Shown: in pieces, positions 1 to 5,275 of the stretch
How positions within the stretch are numbered: the first letter of the stretch is position 1
How the letters are laid out: each line of letters begins with the position of its first letter
Assembly (NCBI RefSeq): GCF_000966975.1
Contig: NZ_JZWV01000495.1
Span: 1 to 8,082, forward strand
DNA: 8,082 nt
Reading direction: 5' to 3'
Source: Streptomyces katrae
Lineage (GTDB): Bacteria > Actinomycetota > Actinomycetes > Streptomycetales > Streptomycetaceae
The notes under the pieces: model-generated
What the model saw: only the letters and a program-made list of their open reading frames with translations
Databases searched by the model: none
What the model was told of the DNA's origin: nothing
Program-made: the position numbers and the translations under genes

Positions 1-915
1 CGGGTAGCCCGGAGCGGCGAGGACCGCGTGGGCCTCGGCCGCCTCCGCGAGGCCGAAGGTCCGGCCCACACGGAGCGTCAGCTCACCGGCGTCGACCAGC
101 CCCACCAGCCGCCCCAGCTCCGCCCCGTCGGCCGCGACCTCCTGCTCCACCACCCGCACCCCCCGCTCGGCGGCCGGCGCCGCCCCCGGGATCAGCCCGA
201 CGTACGCGCCCCCGTCCCGCACGAACCCCAGCGCGGCCGCCCCCAGCACCGCCGCGTCCAGCACCCCGTCGACCGGCCCCGCCGGCTCCGCACCCCGCGG
301 GACGAACTCCTTCGCGCCCAGGGACCGTACGAGCTCCTCGTCCCCCTCCCCCGCGAGGGCCGTCACCACCAGCCCGGCCCGCGCCGCCAGCTGGACGGCG
401 ATCCCGCCCACCGACCCGGCCGCGCCGGTGATCAGCACCGACTCCCCCGCGCCCAGCCCCAGCAGGTCCAGCGCCCGCGCGGCCGTCAGCCCGCTCAGCG
501 GCAGGGCCGCCGCCACCGCCGCGTCCACCGACTCGGGCGCCGCGGCCACCGCCGAGGCGTCGAGCACCGCGTACTCGGCGTGCGTGCCGAGCGGCTTGAC
601 CGTCCCGTAGTGCAGCCCGACCACCCGGCTGCCCGGCGTCCAGCCCTCCACCCCCGGCCCGACCTCGTCGATCTCCCCCGCCACGTCCCAGCCGAGCCCG
701 ATCCGCTGCCCGGCCCCGCCGAAGACGCCCGCGCGCACCGCCCCGTCCACCGGGTTCACCCCGGCGGCCCGGACCCGGACCCGCACCTGCCCGGCCGCCG
801 GCCTCGGCACCTCCACCTCGGCCACCCGCACCTGCTCCGGCCCGCCGAAGCCGTCCACCACCACGGCTCGCATGGTCTTGCCGTTGCCCTTGCCCTGCTC
901 GATGCGCTCGGTCAT
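1..915 (-). CDS. Quinone-oxidoreductase-like NADP(H)-dependent MDR enzyme (3' end cut by window)
   Basis: Reads leftward from ATG at 915 and is still open at base 1, giving 305 residues; family members usually have about 305-330, so only the last few residues are missing. The N-terminal GroES-like half includes the AAGVNPVDGAVR stretch (about residues 50-61) and GWDVAGEIDEVGPGV (about 74-88), both typical of the quinone oxidoreductase branch of medium-chain dehydrogenases. The zinc-ligand cysteines of classical alcohol dehydrogenases are absent. The Rossmann half begins with VLITGAAGSVGGIAVQLA (about 140-157), whose AxxGxxG pattern fits NADPH. The expected role is cytosolic two-electron reduction of quinones or enones. 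An upstream GGGGAG sits 5-6 nt before the ATG. The gene is divergent from an HxlR regulator, which suggests local redox or electrophile control. The exact substrate cannot be told from sequence. Confidence 0.9.
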   Translation of the reverse strand, partial: MTERIEQGKGNGKTMRAVVVDGFGGPEQVRVAEVEVPRPAAGQVRVRVRAAGVNPVDGAVRAGVFGGAGQRIGLGWDVAGEIDEVGPGVEGWTPGSRVVGLHYGTVKPLGTHAEYAVLDASAVAAAPESVDAAVAAALPLSGLTAARALDLLGLGAGESVLITGAAGSVGGIAVQLAARAGLVVTALAGEGDEELVRSLGAKEFVPRGAEPAGPVDGVLDAAVLGAAALGFVRDGGAYVGLIPGAAPAAERGVRVVEQEVAADGAELGRLVGLVDAGELTLRVGRTFGLAEAAEAHAVLAAPGYP

Positions 916-977
916 GATCTCTCCCCGTTCAGGCGTTCCGGCCGTTCCGGCCAGTCGTCTCGTTTCCGATGACCACT

Positions 978-1030
978 AACCTAAGGAGAGGTACTCTCTT
1001 TCCGTAAGTACGCACTTCGGAGTGCGTACC
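978..1030. promoter_or_regulatory. Divergent promoter/operator region with inverted repeats between the MDR and HxlR genes
   Basis: Three overlapping symmetries are visible. GAGAG at 986-990 pairs with CTCTC at 994-998. GTACT at 991-995 pairs with AGTAC at 1007-1011 (11-bp spacer). A perfect 9-bp inverted repeat has GTACGCACT at 1008-1016 and AGTGCGTAC at 1021-1029 around TCGG. GTAC therefore recurs at 991, 1008 and 1026. DUF24/HxlR regulators such as YodB bind TACT...AGTA-type dyads, so the 991-1011 dyad is the likeliest operator. A possible leftward -10 (TAGGTT, minus strand 978-983) lies beside it with a poor -35 (TACGGA, 1001-1006). The symmetries are seen; their binding role is inferred. 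Confidence 0.55.
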
Positions 1031-1050
1031 CGACCCGGAAGTGGGCACCC

Positions 1051-1458
1051 ATGGCCACCCAGACCGCCGCCGCCCGCCGCGAGGACGCCCGCGCCGCCTA
1101 CGACGCCTTCGTCAAGGAATGCCCCACCAGCCAGCTCCTGGCCCGCATCAGCGACAAGTGGGTCGGCCTCATCCTCAGCGCCCTCGGCCAAGCCGAGAAC
1201 GGCTCCATGCGCTACAGCGAACTCGGCCGCAAGATCCCCGGCGTCAGCCAGAAGATGCTCACGCAGACCCTCCGCTCCCTCGAACGCGACGGCATCGTCA
1301 CCCGCTCCGTCACCGCCTCCGTCCCCGTCCGCGTCGACTACCGCCTCACCGAACTCGGCGGCAGCCTCGGCTGCCTCCTCTCCTCCGTCAAGCGCTGGGC
1401 GGAGAACCACTTCGACGAGGTCAGCGCCCACCGCGCGGCCTACGACGAAGGCCGGTAA
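1051..1458 (+). CDS. HxlR/DUF24-family winged-helix transcriptional regulator
   Basis: A 135-residue protein, typical in size for the HxlR family (a MarR-related group). The family signature is clear: CPTSQLLARISDKWVGLIL (residues 24-42) with the conserved Cys-Pro and KW, then MRYSELGRKIPGVSQKMLTQTLRSLERDGIVTR (53-85) as recognition helix and wing entry, and DYRLTELG (96-103). Cys24 is at the position of the redox-active cysteine in YodB, HypR and QorR; a second cysteine is at 108. The ATG at 1051 has GGAAG at 1037-1041, 9 nt upstream. The divergent quinone-oxidoreductase-like gene is the obvious target, as in the QorR/qor2 arrangement of Corynebacterium glutamicum. Thiol-based sensing of quinones or diamide-like stress is inferred from the family and Cys24, not shown. 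Confidence 0.93.
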   Translation: MATQTAAARREDARAAYDAFVKECPTSQLLARISDKWVGLILSALGQAENGSMRYSELGRKIPGVSQKMLTQTLRSLERDGIVTRSVTASVPVRVDYRLTELGGSLGCLLSSVKRWAENHFDEVSAHRAAYDEGR

Positions 1459-1499
1459 TTCGGCCGCGCCGCCCCCACCCCCGATGGCATGCTGGGACC

Positions 1500-2237
1500 G
1501 TGAACGGTCCCGGTATTGAGCTCACCCTCGCCCCCGAACTGCGCCTCTTCGCGCCGCCCAGCCGGCGCGTCGACCGCGTGCCGACCGCCACCGACGGCGC
1601 CTCCAGCCTCGGCCACGTCGTCGAATCCGCCGGCGTCCCGCTCACCGAGGTCGGCCGCCTCCTCGTCGACGGCCGCGAGGTGCCCGTCTCGTACGTGCCC
1701 CAAGCCGGCCAGTCCGTCGAGGTCTTCGGCGTCGACCGCCCCCAGCAGGTCCCCGGCGCCCCGCTGCGCTTCCTCCTCGACGTCCACCTCGGCACCCTCG
1801 CCCGCCGCCTGCGCCTCCTCGGCGTCGACGCCGCCTACGACAACGAGGACCCCGGCGACCCCGCCCTCGCCACCCGCTCCGCCGCCGAGAACCGCGTCCT
1901 GCTCTCCCGCGACCGGGGCCTGCTGCGCCGCCGTGAGATCTTCGCCGGCGCCTACGTCTACAGCGACAACCCCGACGACCAACTCCGCGACGTCCTCGGC
2001 CGGTTCGCCCCCGCCCTCGCCCCCTGGACCCGCTGCACCGCCTGCAACGGGCCCCTCCACGAGGCCGACAAGGACAGCGTGGGCGACCGGCTGGAGCACG
2101 GCACGCAGCGCTCGTACGACGTCTTCGCCCAGTGCTCCGACTGCGAGCGCGTCTACTGGCGCGGGGCCCACCACTCCCGCCTGGAACGGATCGTCGACGA
2201 GGCCCTGGCCGAATTCGGCGACGGCGCCACCGTCTGA
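1500..2237 (+). CDS. Mut7-C RNase-domain protein with N-terminal ubiquitin-like domain
   Basis: A 245-residue protein starting at GTG 1500. Residues about 5-80 look like the Mut7-C ubiquitin-like domain (ELTLAPELRLFAPP, then LVDGREVPVSYVPQAGQSVEVF). Residues about 88-235 match the Mut7-C domain: RFLLDVHLGTLARRLRLLGVD (D94) and ENRVLLSRDRGLLRRR (D138) supply the acidic residues of a PIN-like fold. CTAC (Cys179, Cys182) and CSDC (Cys212, Cys215) form a zinc-binding quartet. Mut7-C proteins are predicted ribonucleases; the substrate here is unknown. The gene follows the regulator by 41 bp with no strong Shine-Dalgarno. CATGCT at 1488-1493 lies 6 nt before the GTG, the spacing expected of a -10 for a leaderless mRNA, so it may have its own transcript. 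The open frame extends further upstream, but that part is the shadow of the regulator gene and lacks family similarity. Confidence 0.88.
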   Translation: MNGPGIELTLAPELRLFAPPSRRVDRVPTATDGASSLGHVVESAGVPLTEVGRLLVDGREVPVSYVPQAGQSVEVFGVDRPQQVPGAPLRFLLDVHLGTLARRLRLLGVDAAYDNEDPGDPALATRSAAENRVLLSRDRGLLRRREIFAGAYVYSDNPDDQLRDVLGRFAPALAPWTRCTACNGPLHEADKDSVGDRLEHGTQRSYDVFAQCSDCERVYWRGAHHSRLERIVDEALAEFGDGATV

Positions 2238-2272
2238 CACCGCCGCCCGCGAGGCGGCCGTCGCCCGTCAGA
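2233..2272. terminator. Nested inverted repeat between convergent genes, probable bidirectional terminator
   Basis: An outer 6-bp dyad, TCTGAC at 2233-2238 and GTCAGA at 2267-2272, encloses an inner hairpin, GCCGCC at 2242-2247 and GGCGGC at 2253-2258 with a 5-nt loop. The outer arms contain both stop codons: TGA of the plus-strand Mut7-C gene (2235-2237) and TCA, read as TGA on the minus strand (2268-2270). There is no T tract, which is common for actinomycete terminators. Confidence 0.55.
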
Positions 2273-2738
2273 ACGCGTACGCGTCCCCGGTGTCCAGGGC
2301 CAGCACCACGTACTCGTTGTTGCCCCGGTTGCGGTCCGTCGCCCCGCCGTTCCACCAGGTGTCGATCCGCACCGCCACCTCCGACGGCCGCTCCCGCAGC
2401 CCCAGCACCAGCCCGATGTGCCGCCCCCGCCCGTGCTCGGGCAGCGGCCCCGTCTCGCACACCACCTCGCGCTCCCCCGCCCGCGCACACCCCCCGGCCG
2501 ACTCCTGCACGTCCGCCAGGTCCGCCGACAGGCGCACCCGGACCGTCGCGTTCGCCAGCCCCGACGGGCCCTCGTTCTGCGGCACCATCCACACCCGCAG
2601 CTGCCCGCGCGCCAGGGACACCCGCCCGTGGTAGGCCACGTCCGCCTCCGGCCCGGCCCCCGACGCCCCCGCCGGCCCGGCCCCGGCCAGCACCAGCGAG
2701 CCCGCCACCACCACACTCCGCACGGCACCACGGCGCAC
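2268..2738 (-). CDS. Small secreted protein with DUF11-like beta-sandwich domain
   Basis: I chose GTG at 2738 because GAGGAGG (2753-2747) lies exactly 8 nt upstream; the frame remains open further upstream but without a ribosome site. The 156-residue product begins MRRGAVRSVVVAGSLVLAG, then GPAGA before SG, a standard Sec signal peptide with probable cleavage after AGA (about residue 25). The mature part reads like a single DUF11/CARDB-type extracellular beta-sandwich: V-x-N-E-G-P-S-G (about 52-60), alternating hydrophobic strands ANATVRVRLSADL, two cysteines (84 and 94, possible disulfide) flanking EREVVCETGPL, and a terminal DRNRGNNEYVVLAL. DUF11 domains usually occur in surface or adhesive proteins, often repeated; here there is one copy and no anchor, so release into the medium is likely. 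Function is unknown. Confidence 0.72.
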   Translation of the reverse strand: MRRGAVRSVVVAGSLVLAGAGPAGASGAGPEADVAYHGRVSLARGQLRVWMVPQNEGPSGLANATVRVRLSADLADVQESAGGCARAGEREVVCETGPLPEHGRGRHIGLVLGLRERPSEVAVRIDTWWNGGATDRNRGNNEYVVLALDTGDAYAF

Positions 2739-2965
2739 CGCCACCACCTCCTCGCGCGGACGGTAACCACCCCGGCGAACCGCCGATCGGACCATCACAC
2801 GAACGAGGGCGAGCCCACCCCCATTCGCCACCGCTCCCCCACGCGCCCCATCAGCCCCCCGGCCTATGCTGGCCAGCGTTCGCACACAACCCGCACGAAC
2901 GACCGAACGATCACCCGAGACGCACACCGCGACCGCACATCGCGACCGAACGAGGAGCCCCGCCC
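2739..2965. other. Divergent intergenic region between the DUF11-like and SDR genes
   Basis: These 227 bp hold the start regions of both genes. TATGCT at 2865-2870, inside GGCCTATGCTGGCC, is a reasonable -10 for the rightward SDR gene, although no good -35 sits 16-18 bp upstream. The 11-mer CGACCGAACGA occurs at 2900-2910 and again at 2943-2953, 43 bp apart, in a stretch rich in CGAAC/CGACC words. The SDR Shine-Dalgarno (GAGGAG at 2952-2957) overlaps the second copy. No recognised operator was found. Confidence 0.35.
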
Positions 2966-3733
2966 ATGAGCACGCGCACGGCCACCCGAACCGCCGTAGT
3001 CACCGGCGCGAGCAGCGGAATCGGCGCGGCCACCGCCCGTCAGCTCGCCGCCGCCGGCTACCACGTCGTCCTCACCGCCCGCCGCAAGGACCGCATCGAG
3101 GCCCTCGCCGCCGAGCTCACCGCGGCCGGCCACGAAGCCACCGCCCACGCCCTCGACGTCACCGACCGCCCCGCCGTCGACGCCTTCGCCGCCTCCCTCA
3201 CGCGCTGCGACGTACTCGTCAACAACGCCGGCGGCGCCATCGGCGCCGAGCCCGTCGCCACCGGCGACCCGGCCGACTGGCGCACGATGTACGAGGTCAA
3301 CGTCATCGGCACCCTCAACCTCACCCAGGCCCTGCTCCCCGCCCTCGTCGCCTCCGGCGACGGCACGGTCGTCGTCCTCTCCTCCACCGCCGGCCACGCC
3401 ACCTACGAGGGCGGCGCGGGTTACGTCGCCGCCAAGAACGGCGCCCGCGTCCTCGCCGAGACCCTCCGCCTGGAGATCGTCGGCCAGCCCGTGCGCGTCA
3501 TCGAGATCGCCCCCGGCATGGTCAAGACCGAGGAGTTCGCCACCACCCGCTTCCGCGGGGACACGGAGAAGGCGGAGAAGGTGTACGCGGGCGTCGCGCA
3601 CCCCCTCTCCGCCGACGACGTGGCCGACACCATCACCTGGGCGGTCACCCGCCCCAGCCACGTCAACATCGACCTCCTCGTGGTCCGCCCCCGCGCCCAG
3701 GCCTCGAACACGAAGGTCCACCGCGAGCTCTAG
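2966..3733 (+). CDS. Short-chain dehydrogenase/reductase (classical SDR, NADP-type)
   Basis: A 255-residue classical SDR. The cofactor motif TGASSGIG spans residues 13-20. TARRKDR follows strand 2, where Arg39-Arg40 favours NADP(H). DVT at 64-66 and NNAG at 86-89 are in place. The catalytic tetrad is complete: Asn112, Ser140 (LSSTAGH), Tyr153 and Lys157 (YVAAK). APGMVKTEEF (182-191) covers the substrate lid, and the C-terminus HVNIDLLVVRPRAQASNT resembles YdfG-type enzymes (L-allo-threonine/serine/3-hydroxy acid dehydrogenases), where this segment aids oligomer formation. That suggests a small hydroxy acid or beta-hydroxy amino acid substrate, but the family is too broad to be specific. GAGGAG is 8 nt before the ATG. 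Its TAG stop overlaps the TAG of the convergent deacetylase gene, so any terminator must lie inside the neighbour. Confidence 0.92.
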   Translation: MSTRTATRTAVVTGASSGIGAATARQLAAAGYHVVLTARRKDRIEALAAELTAAGHEATAHALDVTDRPAVDAFAASLTRCDVLVNNAGGAIGAEPVATGDPADWRTMYEVNVIGTLNLTQALLPALVASGDGTVVVLSSTAGHATYEGGAGYVAAKNGARVLAETLRLEIVGQPVRVIEIAPGMVKTEEFATTRFRGDTEKAEKVYAGVAHPLSADDVADTITWAVTRPSHVNIDLLVVRPRAQASNTKVHREL

Positions 3734-3739
3734 ACCAGC
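3724..3739 (-). promoter_or_regulatory. Weak DasR-box-like sequence over the overlapping stop codons
   Basis: Read on the minus strand these 16 bases agree with the dre consensus ACTGGTCTAGACCACT at 12 positions, including the unbroken CTGGTCTAGA. It coincides with the deacetylase's last Leu-Val-stop codons, so chance from coding sequence is quite possible. It is listed because a perfect dre core lies at the other end of the same gene. Confidence 0.2.
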
Positions 3740-4401
3740 CCGGCACTCCTCAGGTACGGCATCAGGGGCGCGGGCTTCAGCCCCGCGGCCCTGGCCGCAC
3801 CCAGCGCCCGCTCCAGGTCCGCCGCCAGCGTCGGCGTGAAGTGCAGCAGCACGATGTCCCCCGGCCTCAGCTCCGGGGCCGGGGGCGTCTGGCTCCAGGT
3901 GGTGAAGTCGTACGTCCAGGTCACCAGCGCCTTCACCCCGCACGCCTTGGCCGCCAGCCGCACCTCGTCGTTGACGACCCCGTACGGCGGCCGCAGCAAC
4001 TTGGGCGCCTTCCCGAACGCCGCCTCCAGCCGCTCCCCGGCCCCGCACACCTCAGCGTCCTTCCCGGCCGCGTCGAGGGTGGTCAGATCGGGATGGTTGA
4101 CGGTGTGGTTCTCCACCGCGACCCGCCCCGTACCGACGAGGCCGGTGAAGTAGGCGGTGTCGTAGTCGGTGGCTCCCGGCAGCAGGAACAGGGAAGCGGG
4201 CACCCGCCGCTCCACCAGCATCCGCGCGGCCTCGGCGTCATGCGTCCACCCGTCGTCGATGGTGATGAACACGACCTTCTCGGAGGTGGGCACATGCGCC
4301 ACGACGGGCGGCAACCCCACGGCGGCCTGAGCCGCCCCACCGCCCCCGACCCCCAGCGACAACGCCGCGACAGCGGCGACGAACACACGAGTTCTCCACA
4401 T
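3730..4401 (-). CDS. Secreted polysaccharide deacetylase (NodB homology domain, CE4 type)
   Basis: A 223-residue protein from ATG 4401; a GTG at 4410 would add three residues (MCR), but AGGG lies 8 nt before the ATG. Residues 1-26 form a Sec signal peptide (basic start, Ala/Val/Leu core, AQA cleavage), so it acts outside the membrane. The NodB motifs appear in order: TIDDG at 47-51 (Asp49/Asp50, catalytic base and metal ligand), HTVNHP at 99-104 (metal ligands His99 and His103), RPPYG at 137-141, DFTTW at 165-169 and LLHF with His187. The CE4 metal triad Asp-His-His is therefore intact, and hydrolysis of N- or O-acetyl groups on chitin oligomers, peptidoglycan or xylan is expected. There is no carbohydrate-binding module. 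A DasR-type palindrome just upstream points to GlcNAc-linked control and so favours a chitin or peptidoglycan substrate; that preference is inference. Confidence 0.93.
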   Translation of the reverse strand: MWRTRVFVAAVAALSLGVGGGGAAQAAVGLPPVVAHVPTSEKVVFITIDDGWTHDAEAARMLVERRVPASLFLLPGATDYDTAYFTGLVGTGRVAVENHTVNHPDLTTLDAAGKDAEVCGAGERLEAAFGKAPKLLRPPYGVVNDEVRLAAKACGVKALVTWTYDFTTWSQTPPAPELRPGDIVLLHFTPTLAADLERALGAARAAGLKPAPLMPYLRSAGLV

Positions 4402-4412
4402 GCGGCACACCC

Positions 4413-4424
4413 TGGTCTAGACCA
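4413..4424. promoter_or_regulatory. DasR-responsive element (dre), perfect palindromic core
   Basis: TGGTCTAGACCA is a perfect 12-bp palindrome identical to the core of the DasR consensus ACTGGTCTAGACCACT; across 16 positions (4411-4426) it matches 13. DasR is the GntR-family regulator of GlcNAc and chitin metabolism in Streptomyces, released from DNA by glucosamine-6-phosphate-type effectors. The site lies 12-23 bp upstream of the deacetylase ATG. On the minus strand a TTGACG -35-like box is at 4438-4433, and with an 18-bp spacer the -10 would be CAGGGT (4414-4409), placing the palindrome in the spacer, a position suited to repression. The palindrome is seen; DasR binding is inferred. Confidence 0.75.
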
Positions 4425-4546
4425 ACTCCACCCGTCAACCCCCACGCCGTAAGCGGAAGTTGAGCCGCCGCACGGCGGCCGCGCCCGTACGAGTGAAAAC
4501 CACGGGGAACCCCACCACCGACTTACCGGCTCGTCACCCTGAGGCC
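4425..4546. other. Divergent intergenic region between the deacetylase and Uma2 genes
   Basis: Besides the deacetylase -35-like TTGACG (minus strand 4438-4433), it contains a compact 7-bp hairpin, GCCGCCG at 4464-4470 with CGGCGGC at 4473-4479. The Uma2 frame is open across this hairpin from TTG 4460, so the upstream start cannot be fully excluded. CACCCT at 4535-4540 is a possible weak -10 placed 6 nt before the preferred GTG. Confidence 0.35.
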
Positions 4547-5110
4547 GTGAACATCGCAGCCGCCGCCGACCGTCTCACCAGAGACCTCCCCTGCCACCGC
4601 GTGGAGATCCTCCAGGGACGGCTCACCGCGACACCACACGACGACGGAACCCACGCACTCATCCTGACCAGACTGACCGAGGCGTTCCACGGCGCCGGAG
4701 CCCGCACGGCGGGCCTCAGAACCCTCCAGGCCCTCGGCCTGTGGCTACCCTCCGGGCCCGAGGACTACGCCGTTCCCGACTTCTCCGTCGTCGAACAGAC
4801 CTTCATGGAATCCGAGCCGCGCGAGCACTGCTACGCACCCGACGCCTTCCGCATGGTCCTGGAGGTCACCGGAGACCACTGGTCCGACGACCTGGCCATC
4901 AAGGCCGCCTGCTACGCCCAGGCCGGCATCCCCGTCTACCTCGTGGCCGACCGCCACCACGACGAGGTGGTCCTCCACGCCGACCCCGAGGCCGGGAAAT
5001 ACCTCACCCGTGAGACCTACAAGCGCGGCACGCCCCTGCGCCTCCCCGAATCGGTCGGCGTCTCGCTCACGCTGCCAGCGGATCGCCTCCTCGACGGTGA
5101 CGCCGACTGA
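4547..5110 (+). CDS. Uma2-family (DUF820) PD-(D/E)XK nuclease-like protein
   Basis: With GTG 4547 the product has 187 residues, normal for Uma2 proteins. Family features in order: CHRVEILQGRLTATP (16-30, Glu20), YAVPDFSVVE (74-83, the Pro-Asp of the restriction-endonuclease-like core at 77-78), FRMVLEVTGDHWSDDLAIKAACYAQAGIPVYLVAD (101-135) with Glu106, Asp115 and Lys119 at the usual active-site spots, then the beta strand DEVVLHADPEAGKYL. All expected catalytic acids are present, so it could be an active metal-dependent nuclease; Uma2 proteins are abundant in actinomycetes and cyanobacteria, and their role is largely unknown. The start is uncertain: TTG 4460 or GTG 4493 are in frame upstream, but family similarity begins after 4547 and GAGG is only 2 nt from that GTG. 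A leaderless message is possible. Confidence 0.85.
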   Translation: MNIAAAADRLTRDLPCHRVEILQGRLTATPHDDGTHALILTRLTEAFHGAGARTAGLRTLQALGLWLPSGPEDYAVPDFSVVEQTFMESEPREHCYAPDAFRMVLEVTGDHWSDDLAIKAACYAQAGIPVYLVADRHHDEVVLHADPEAGKYLTRETYKRGTPLRLPESVGVSLTLPADRLLDGDAD

Positions 5111-5275
5111 CTCTCAATGGCGTGTGACATTCCGTCACGCGTTCGAGTGAAGGGCACGCAACGGGCGGATTCCCGGCCGAAGTCACACCTACCTTCGGTG
5201 ACAACACAAACGGCCCCCGCCCGGGATGGCAGTCCCGGCCGAGGGCCTCACCGACAAGGAAGACAAGGCTTCCCC
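5111..5275 (+). promoter_or_regulatory. Leader and control region of the LAGLIDADG gene
   Basis: This 165-bp stretch holds an imperfect inverted repeat (CGTGTGAC at 5121-5128 with GTCACGCG at 5134-5141, 7 of 8 pairs), a second dyad (CCGAAG at 5177-5182 with CTTCGG at 5193-5198) overlapping GTCAC/GTGAC at 5182-5186 and 5198-5202, a possible -10 TACCTT at 5190-5195, then the long hairpin at 5212-5247. The ribosome site is probably AAGG at 5265-5268. The order operator-like dyad, -10, hairpin suggests a transcript beginning near 5202 with a structured 5' leader; this is inference. Confidence 0.4.
5212..5247 (+). repeat. Strong GC-rich stem-loop in the leader of the LAGLIDADG gene
   Basis: A 15-position stem (5212-5226 against 5233-5247) has 13 Watson-Crick pairs and two mismatches, with the 6-nt loop TGGCAG. 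It lies 28 bp before the ATG. No T tract follows, so it could be a factor-independent-like pause or terminator (attenuation), an mRNA-stabilising leader, or the terminator of the upstream Uma2 gene. Confidence 0.7.

Noticed and set aside
28..972. Long plus-strand open frame opposite the MDR gene
   Set aside because: Translation is Arg/Pro/His-rich without domain features, while the minus strand gives a clean oxidoreductase.
1041..1499. Upstream extension of the Mut7-C reading frame over the HxlR gene
   Set aside because: It overlaps the well-supported regulator in another frame, is Arg/Pro-rich low-complexity translation, and family similarity begins only after GTG 1500.
2864..4048. Long minus-strand open frame opposite the SDR and part of the deacetylase
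   Set aside because: Gly/Ala/Arg-rich shadow of GC-biased codons; the plus strand encodes a complete SDR with full catalytic motifs.
5121..5141. CRP-like site (TGTGA...TCAC) upstream of the LAGLIDADG gene
   Set aside because: The half-site spacing is off from the known CRP consensus, so I record only an unassigned imperfect inverted repeat.
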